A stretch of DNA of 46,794 nt, taken from NCBI GenBank assembly GCA_021778315.1, contig JAJYCQ010000012.1, positions 1 through 46,794 on the forward strand, given 5' to 3'. This stretch comes from Acidobacteriota bacterium. Its GTDB lineage: Bacteria; Acidobacteriota; Terriglobia; Terriglobales; Acidobacteriaceae. Each line of letters begins with the position of its first letter. The stretch's first letter is position 1. The notes beneath the pieces were generated by a model that was not told the DNA's origin, made no database searches, and worked only from the letters and a program-made list of their open reading frames with translations. Made by a program: the position numbers and the translations under genes. Below, piece after piece: positions 41,877 to 46,794 of the stretch.

Positions 41877-43069
41877 TAGGCGGCGATGCCGGTGATGCTT
41901 TGGCCGATGATGAGGGTGTGAATGTCGTCGGTGCCTTCGTAGGTTTTTACGGATTCGAGGTTCATCATGTGGCGCATGATGGGGTAGTCGTCGGCGATGC
42001 CGTTGGCTCCGAGGATGTCGCGGGCGGTGCGAGCACATTCGAGGGCCATGGCTACGTTGTTTTTCTTGGCCATGGAGATGTGCTGGAAGGCGGCTTTGCC
42101 CTGGTCCTTGAGACGGCCTACCTGCAGGGCGAGGAGCTGGGCCTTGGTGATCTCGGTGATCATCCAGGCTAGTTTTTGTTGGACGAGCTGGTGGCTGGCG
42201 ATGGGTTGATTGCGGAATTGCTTGCGCTGTTTGGCGTATTGCAGGGCGCAGTCGTAGCACGCCATGGCGGCCCCGATGGCTCCCCAGGCGATGCCGTAGC
42301 GGGCCTGGCTGAGGCAGGTGAGTGGGGACTTGAGGCCGTCGGATTTGGCGAGGAGGTTGGCGGCGGGGATGCGGACGTCCTGGAGCGAGAGGCCGGAGGT
42401 GACGGAGGCGCGGAGGGACCACTTGCCGTGGACGTCTTTGGCGGAGAAACCGGGACGGTCGGTTTCGACGAGGAAGCCGCGGATGCGGGGTTCGGAATTT
42501 GGGTCTGCGCCGGGATCTTCGAGCTTGGCCCAGATGATGGCTACGTCGGCGAGGGAGCCGGAGGTGATCCACATTTTTTCGCCGTTGAGGATGTAGTCGT
42601 CGCCGTCTTTGCGGGCACGGGTTCGCATGCCGCTGGGGTTGGAGCCGAAGTCGGGTTCGGTGAGGCCGAAGCAGCCTAGCTTTTCTCCGGTGGCGAGCTT
42701 GGGGAGCCAGTAGTTTTTTTGCTCGTCGGAACCAAAGGCGTAGATGGGATGCATGACGAGGGCGGACTGGACGCTGACGAAGCTGCGGATGCCGGAGTCG
42801 CCGCGTTCGAGCTCCTGGTAGAGGAGGCCGGCTTCGACGTTGTTCATGCCGGCGCAGCCGTAGCCGTCGATGGTGGCTCCGAAGAAGCCTAGTTCGCCCA
42901 TGGGCCGGGCGAGCTCAAGGGGGAAGCGGCCGTCGCGGTTGCACTGCTCGATGATGGGGATGAGTTTGTCTTCGATGAAGGAGCGCGTGTTGGTGCGAAC
43001 GAGGAGCTCGTCTTCGGAGAGGAGGGAATCGAAATCGATGAAGTCAACGCCTTGAAACTTGAATGCCAT
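41873..43069 (-). CDS. gcdH: glutaryl-CoA-dehydrogenase-like acyl-CoA dehydrogenase
   Basis: 398 residues, FAD enzyme. GCDH oxidatively decarboxylates glutaryl-CoA to crotonyl-CoA in Lys/Trp/aromatic breakdown. ACAD signatures: [22 protein letters not shown] and [17 protein letters not shown] (FAD/substrate), [73 protein letters not shown], with catalytic Glu378 in TYEGT. The YEGT-x-DIH-x-LI-x-G-x-x-[IL]TG end and ITSGS are characteristic of the GCDH branch. Length is typical (~390-400). The start is ATG 43069; the ribosome-binding site is unclear. It is convergent with hyuB, overlapping its stop. Confidence 0.88.
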   Translation of the reverse strand: [398 protein letters not shown]

Positions 43070-43218
43070 AGCGTTGCCATTCTAGAGCATGGAGGGGATG
43101 GGGCGCGGTGGTGGGTTTCGTGGCGTCGAAATATGGGGAGTGCGGGGGGGTGATCCGGGTAGGATAGGGCGGGCCGCTGGCCCTTGGTTCTTGGTTGGGC
43201 GCTGACGTAGGCCAGAGT

Positions 43219-43347
43219 GAGAAGCAGATTCCCTTTGGGAATGACAGAAAGAAGGGCAACGGCAAAAGCGAGGGCAAAGGCAAAGGCAAAGGCAAGGGCA
43301 ACAGCAACAGCCAATACAGTGGTCCTTCGCTTCGCTCCAGGATGACG
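43219..43347 (+). repeat. composite repeat, copy 1: lead, G/A-rich hexamer array, GATGAC core
   Basis: The lead GAAGCAGATTCCCTTTGGGA (43221-), then ATGACAGAAAGAA, runs into a six-base array of GGCAAA/GGCAAG/GGCAAC units (~43254-43312), then AGCCAATACAG and GGTCCTTCGCTTCGCT..AGGATGACG. The same three-part order recurs at 45281-45464. It lies in the 512-base spacer (43070-43581) between gcdH and GH30 #2. Confidence 0.8.
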
Positions 43348-43401
43348 AGATTTTGGGTGGGTTTGGCAAAGGCGGGAGCAAAGGCAAGGGCAACTGCAAC
43401 C

Positions 43402-43451
43402 GCAACCGCTAATGCATCTGCAACCGCTAATGCATCTGCAACCGCTAATGC
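43402..43451 (+). repeat. 18-base tandem repeat, ~2.8 units
   Basis: GCAACCGCTAATGCATCT is repeated at 43402-43419, 43420-43437 and partially at 43438-43451. It is directly followed by the dispersed core at 43455. No spacers, so not a CRISPR. Confidence 0.9.
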
Positions 43452-43454
43452 GGG

Positions 43455-43534
43455 GGTCCTTCGCTTCGCTCAAGGATGACGGCGAAAAACAGGCAACTGC
43501 AACTGCAGATCCCTGCAAGATGACAAATAAAAAA
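43455..43534 (+). repeat. dispersed intergenic cores GGTCCTTCGCTTCGCTC..GGATGACG and CAGATCCCT..GATGACAAAT
   Basis: Two adjacent cores: GGTCCTTCGCTTCGCTCAAG then GATGACG (43455-43481), and CAGATCCCTGCAAGATGACA then AATAAAAAA (43505-43534), the second a near copy of 8571-8597. Confidence 0.75.
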
Positions 43535-43565
43535 GGGGCGGCCTCAAAGAATAGGGATGGCCCCT
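43528..43565 (-). terminator. possible terminator of GH30 #2
   Basis: On the minus strand AGGGGC (43560-43565) pairs with GCCCCT (43534-43539) around a 20-base loop, followed by a six-base T-run (43528-43533). The stem is short, so it is uncertain. It lies 16 bases after the GH30 stop. Confidence 0.4.
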
Positions 43566-43581
43566 CAGAAAAAAAGGGTGG

Positions 43582-44988
43582 CTACCAGATGTAGGTGCCT
43601 ACGGAGCCGGGGTTCAGGGAGGTGGTCAGGGTTTTGGAACCCGTGTGGACGTTGAAGGTTTGGGGGGTGGCGGTGGTGTTGGAGACGATGAGGACTTTTT
43701 TGCCGTCGGGGGTTTTGAAGGCTACGTTGGGGAGGGTGTCGAGGGTGTTGGAGGCGATGCGGACGGAGCCGGTGGGGACGAATTTGGAGGCGTGGGCGAT
43801 GGTGTAGAAGGCTACGTTGCGGGTGACCTTGTCGCCGTTGATGGTGATGGCTCCGGTGCAGACCGGGCAGCCGCCGTTGCTGGTGTGAGGGCCGTTGTTG
43901 GGGTCGGCGGCGAGGTTCCAGAGGAGGACGTTCTTGCTCCAGTTGCGGGTGGCTCCGATGACGATGCGGGCGACGGGACTGCTGAGGTTGATAGGGCCGT
44001 TGGGGTCGCGGTCGGTGACCATCTGCTCGGTGAAGTAGAGGTTCTTTTTGGGGAAGGCGTCGTGGACCTGGGTCATGGCGTCGACGGTTCCGCCGTAGAG
44101 ATGGAAGCCGCTGCCGTCTACGTATTTGGCGGCGGCGGGGTCGCGGAGGATGGAGAGGGGATAGAGGGGGTGGTCGAGATTGTGGTCGTAGAGAACGATT
44201 TTGGTCTTGAGGCCGGCGGCGCGGAGGGCGGGGCCGAGGTCGGTTTTGATGAACTCGGCTTGCTCGGGAGAGAGCATGAGCATGCTGGGGGTGTTCTTTT
44301 CGTTGAGGGGCTCGTTCTGGATGGTGAGGGCGTCGATGTGGATGCCCTGGGCCTGCATGCCCTGGAGGTATTTGACGAGGTAGGCGGCGTAGGCGTGGAA
44401 GTATTCGGGCTTGAGGACACCTCCTTGTGCGGCGTCGTTGGTCTTCATCCAGACGGGGGCGGACCAGGGCGAGGCGAGGAGGTGGATGTTGGGTTGAAGG
44501 GCGAGGATTTCCTTCATGACGGGGATGACGTCGGCCTGGTCGGGAGCGAGGCTGAAGTGTGCGAGGGCGGTGTCGGTTTCGCCTTTGGGGAGGTCGTCGT
44601 AGGAGTAGACGTGGTCGTTCATGTCGGAGGAGCCGACGGTGAGGCGGAGATAGCTGACGCCGATGCCGTCTCCTGTGGTGGTGAAGAGCTCGTGGAGGAT
44701 GGCGGCTCGACTGGCGGGGGACATGTGCATGAGGAGCTGGGCGCTGCCTCCGGTGAGCGCGAAGCCGAAGCCGTCCATGGTCTGGAAGGTGTGTGTGGGG
44801 TCGACGTCGATGACCTGATTTGAGGGGGTCGCGGTGGTGAAGGGGATAGCGGGGGATTGGAGCTGGAGGAGGGCGGAGCGGTCGGGGTTGGTGAGGTAGA
44901 GGGAGGCGTCTTGCTGGGCGCGCGTGGCGGGAGTCGCCAAGGGGGCGAGGAGGGTGAGGGAGAGGAGGAGGGCGGCTTTGGGGGTCAT
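43582..44988 (-). CDS. GH30-family glycoside hydrolase, exported, single-domain
   Basis: 468 residues from ATG 44988, with AAGGAGC 4 bases upstream. Signal peptide ~1-25 (AALLLSLTLLAPLATPATRAQ). A single GH30 catalytic domain: HTFQTMDGFGFALTGGSAQLL, LASPWSAPVWMKT, acid/base Glu226 in TIQNEPL, and nucleophile Glu321 in LYFTEQM, with the beta-sandwich that accompanies GH30 at the C-terminus (GKKVLIVSNTTATPQTFNVH). It lacks the chitobiase-type and CBM6-like domains of the first GH30 (14703) and is otherwise diverged from it, so it probably acts on another linkage or chain length. Operator O4 is 46 bases upstream. Subfamily not decided; beta-1,6-glucanase or glucosylceramidase type possible. Confidence 0.92.
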   Translation of the reverse strand: MTPKAALLLSLTLLAPLATPATRAQQDASLYLTNPDRSALLQLQSPAIPFTTATPSNQVIDVDPTHTFQTMDGFGFALTGGSAQLLMHMSPASRAAILHELFTTTGDGIGVSYLRLTVGSSDMNDHVYSYDDLPKGETDTALAHFSLAPDQADVIPVMKEILALQPNIHLLASPWSAPVWMKTNDAAQGGVLKPEYFHAYAAYLVKYLQGMQAQGIHIDALTIQNEPLNEKNTPSMLMLSPEQAEFIKTDLGPALRAAGLKTKIVLYDHNLDHPLYPLSILRDPAAAKYVDGSGFHLYGGTVDAMTQVHDAFPKKNLYFTEQMVTDRDPNGPINLSSPVARIVIGATRNWSKNVLLWNLAADPNNGPHTSNGGCPVCTGAITINGDKVTRNVAFYTIAHASKFVPTGSVRIASNTLDTLPNVAFKTPDGKKVLIVSNTTATPQTFNVHTGSKTLTTSLNPGSVGTYIW

Positions 44989-45029
44989 GGTGCTCCTTGC
45001 AGGTGCGCGCGGATTGGTGAGGCGGGATG

Positions 45030-45059
45030 ATTGTAGACAAACGTTTGTTCTATGCGCAA
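45030..45059 (-). promoter_or_regulatory. GH30 #2 promoter with embedded LacI-type operator (O4)
   Basis: Minus strand: -35 TTGCGC (45054-45059), 18-base spacer, -10 TACAAT (45030-45035). The operator at 45035-45050 reads AGACAAACGTTTGTTC on the plus strand, 14 of 16 to the perfect palindrome. It occupies the spacer and touches the -10, the same layout and -10 hexamer as the GH3 promoter at 28143. Confidence 0.72.
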
Positions 45060-45280
45060 GGTCCTGCGCGGACGGCGGGGGGTAAGGGCGTGGGCGGGGG
45101 TTGATCTCTACCGGACGACAGACGGAGGGTAAGGGCGGTGGGTCTTTGCTTGGTTCCATTATGACGGCAGTTTGGGTGCGGCGTAGAGGGGCTCGGGGGC
45201 TCAAGCGCAGTCGGTGGTGGCAAGGAATGTCCGTGCTGACGCCCGGACCTATCGACCTATCTCAGAGGCAAGTGCATGTG

Positions 45281-45464
45281 CAGAAGCAGATTTCCTTCGG
45301 GAATGGCAGAAAGAAAGGCAAGGGCAAGGGCAAGAGTAAGAGCAACGGCAAGAGTAAGAGCAAGAGCAACGGCAAGAGTAAGAGCAAGAGCAACGGCAAG
45401 AGCCAATACAGGGGTCTCTCCGCTGCGCCGCGCATGAAGCCGCTTGGCTCCGGTGGAGATGACG
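45281..45464 (+). repeat. composite repeat, copy 2: lead, hexamer/24-mer array, GATGAC core
   Basis: Lead CAGAAGCAGATTTCCTTCGG (45281-), then GAATGGCAGAAAGAA; array of GGCAAG, AGTAAG, AGCAAG and AGCAAC hexamers (~45316-45401) with a 24-base super-unit present twice; then AGCCAATACAGGGGTCTCTC..CCGGTGGAGATGACG. It sits in the 688-base spacer (44989-45676) upstream of GH30 #2; otherwise that spacer holds operator O4 and one further core at 45559. No gene seen. Confidence 0.82.
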
Positions 45465-45558
45465 ATGCTGGGGTGGGATGATGGAGGATTCGCGACCCCA
45501 CCCATGGCAAGAGCGCCATGAATGGGGCACCCAGCGTGTGGCCGCGCGACCCGACTGC

Positions 45559-45612
45559 AGGTCTCTTCGCTACGCAGGACGATAGGGCCGTCCTGCTCCG
45601 GTCGAGATGACA
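45559..45612 (+). repeat. dispersed intergenic repeat core, GGTCTCTTCGCT..CCGGTCGAGATGACAG type
   Basis: AGGTCTCTTCGCTACGCAGG, then a variable middle, then TGCTCCGGTCGAGATGACAG. It ends 64 bases before the acyltransferase stop and is very close to the copy at 8730-8783. Confidence 0.75.
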
Positions 45613-45676
45613 GCTCTTAGTGGCAGCAACATTGTTGCAGGCCCGTTGCGGAGAGGCTTTCGCGGTGGGGGCGGGA

Positions 45677-46794
45677 TCAGATTTTGAGGAAGATGCGGCG
45701 GCGGTAGAGCTGGTAGATGGCCAGCCAGCAGACGGTGACGAACAGGATGGAGTAGACCATCGAGGCGATGGGGGCGTAGGGGATGAGGTGCAGGAGGTCG
45801 AGGTAGAGGCGGCGGGTGAGGAGGAGTTTGGGGATGGGGTGGTAGAGGTCGATGGCTCCGGGGAGGAGCTCGGAGAAGACGTAGGCGGCGATGGCGTTGG
45901 TGCCGAAGACGAGCAGGGGCATGAAGGTCCGGCGGTTAGCGGCGTCGGATTTGCGGGCACCGAGGATGTCGACTAACCAGATGGAGAGGGCGAGGAGGAG
46001 GAGGCTCCAGCCCCCGGCGTAGAGGACATAGGAGCTGGTCCAGAGCTTCTTGTTGATGGGGAAGGAGAGGTTCCAGAGGCCGGCGGAGGCGAGGGAGAGG
46101 AGGCCGGCGAGGGCGATGCCTTTGGCCTTCTGGGCGATGCTGCGGGTGGTGCGGAGCCAGATTCCGGCGAGCATGCCGATAAGGGCGGTGGCGAGGGCGG
46201 GGAGGGTGCTGAGCAGGCCCTCGGGGTCACGGGTTCGCTCGTAGAGATGGGAGGCGGGGAAGATCTGGCGGTCGAGCCACGCGACAAGGTTGCCGTCGTG
46301 GTCGAGAAGAGGGACGCCGTGGGTGGGGACGCCGTAGCCGGGGACGGGGACGAACCGCATGAGGATCCAGTAGCCAAGGAGACAGGCGGCGGCCGCCGCC
46401 GCGATGGTCTTCCAGGAGGGAGTGGGGAGGGAGAGAAGAGCGATGAGGAAGTAGCAGGCGGCGATGCGGGGGAGGACTCCGTAGACGCGGAGGGTGTGGA
46501 GACGGAAGAAGGGAAAGCTGTTCACCAGGAGGCCGAGGAGGAAGAGGATGACCGCCCTGCGGAAGGTGTGGGCGAGGAGAGACCGGCGAGTGGCTCCTTT
46601 GGCGAGGCGGGAGGCGGTGGAGAAGACCGTGGAGATCCCGATGAGGAAGAGGAAGGTGGGGAAGACGAGGTCGGTGGGGGTGAAGCCGTTCCAGTCGGCG
46701 TGCTTCATGGCCCAGTAGGCCTGGTCTCCGCCGCCGTTGTTGTTGACCATGATCATGAAGCCGATGGTGAGGCCGCGGAGGACGTCGACAGAGA
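45677..46794 (-). CDS. membrane acyltransferase, NagX/DUF5009 (HGSNAT-like), 5' end outside the window
   Basis: The frame is open to the right edge (reading SVDVLRGLTIGFMIMVNNNG), so the true start is outside. About 372 residues are visible, with ~8-10 hydrophobic segments (e.g. DLVFPTFLFLIGISTVFS, RRAVILFLLGLLVNSF, IAACYFLIALLSLP, LAGGWSLLLLALSIWLVDILG-like, SMVYSILFVTVCWLAIYQLYRRRIF). The SxDVLRG...MxxVNNxG start is the signature of the COG4299/NagX group, related to lysosomal heparan-alpha-glucosaminide N-acetyltransferase. In bacteria these genes often lie with sugar-degradation genes and may acetylate glucosamine across the inner membrane; that is family knowledge, not proven here. Alternative: DUF1624-type protein. 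Confidence 0.82.
   Translation of the reverse strand, partial: SVDVLRGLTIGFMIMVNNNGGGDQAYWAMKHADWNGFTPTDLVFPTFLFLIGISTVFSTASRLAKGATRRSLLAHTFRRAVILFLLGLLVNSFPFFRLHTLRVYGVLPRIAACYFLIALLSLPTPSWKTIAAAAAACLLGYWILMRFVPVPGYGVPTHGVPLLDHDGNLVAWLDRQIFPASHLYERTRDPEGLLSTLPALATALIGMLAGIWLRTTRSIAQKAKGIALAGLLSLASAGLWNLSFPINKKLWTSSYVLYAGGWSLLLLALSIWLVDILGARKSDAANRRTFMPLLVFGTNAIAAYVFSELLPGAIDLYHPIPKLLLTRRLYLDLLHLIPYAPIASMVYSILFVTVCWLAIYQLYRRRIFLKI

Noticed and set aside
39732..42572. Very long minus-strand frame (946 codons) across hyuA, hyuB and gcdH
   Set aside because: His/Arg/Pro-rich throughout, as expected from reading the complement of GC-rich genes; three recognised genes occupy the same DNA.
43402..43451. 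Possible CRISPR array
   Set aside because: Units are directly adjacent with no spacers, too short, and no cas gene is present.
43645..44823. Long open frame on the plus strand opposite GH30 #2
   Set aside because: Antisense shadow of the GH30 gene; composition biased to Gly/Val/Glu/Asp with no motif.

Overview
The window reads as a chromosomal segment from an Acidobacteriota bacterium, most likely family Acidobacteriaceae (Terriglobus/Granulicella/Edaphobacter-like). That placement is an inference from four things: GC-rich DNA; the housekeeping order ispE - tRNA-Gln - prs - rplY - pth - rpsF - rpsR - rplI; long TonB-dependent receptors with an N-terminal carboxypeptidase-regulatory domain, next to glycoside hydrolases, a tricorn-like protease and an ASPIC/UnbV protein; and intergenic spacers filled with dispersed short repeats.

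Regions. (1) 1-5.2 kb: end of ispE, tRNA-Gln(UUG), then PRPP synthetase, bL25, peptidyl-tRNA hydrolase, bS6, bS18 and bL9, closed by a strong terminator at 5129-5173. (2) 5.2-10.3 kb: an SRAP (YedK/HMCES) protein, then three minus-strand genes: a glycosyltransferase-like protein, a MacB/FtsX-type permease without its ATPase, and an alginate-export-type outer-membrane protein. (3) 10.6-14.6 kb: a beta-propeller sensor kinase, a NarL-type regulator and a small exported protein, nearly overlapping. (4) 14.7-30.6 kb: a glycan-use region with a GH30 lipoprotein, an ASPIC/UnbV repeat protein, a GH92 mannosidase, a decayed GH28 remnant ending in a 93-base near-pure G tract, a large TonB-dependent receptor, a TPR protein, a LacI regulator and a GH3 beta-glucosidase. 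(5) 30.7-43.1 kb: a MerR-XRE-cupin fusion regulator, a tricorn-like protease, a second TonB-dependent receptor, a hydantoinase/oxoprolinase pair (hyuA-hyuB) and a glutaryl-CoA-dehydrogenase-like gene. (6) 43.1-46.8 kb: repeat-rich spacers around a second GH30, and a membrane acyltransferase (NagX/DUF5009-like) that runs off the right edge.

The most interesting signal is a 16-bp palindrome, AGACAAACGTTTGTCT. It occurs perfectly or nearly so upstream of four glycan genes: GH30 #1 (14673), the large TonB receptor (21916), GH3 (28152, also the LacI/GH3 divergent spacer) and GH30 #2 (45035). With the LacI gene in the same window, this predicts a local LacI-type regulon of about 30 kb. At two sites (GH3, GH30 #2) the operator lies inside a -35/-10 spacer and is followed at once by the same TACAAT hexamer, as expected for direct repression. 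The enzyme set (GH30, GH3, GH92) suggests beta-glucan plus alpha-mannan breakdown, for example fungal wall material; the substrate is inferred. The poly-G tract needs checking as a possible sequencing or assembly artefact before anything is built on it.
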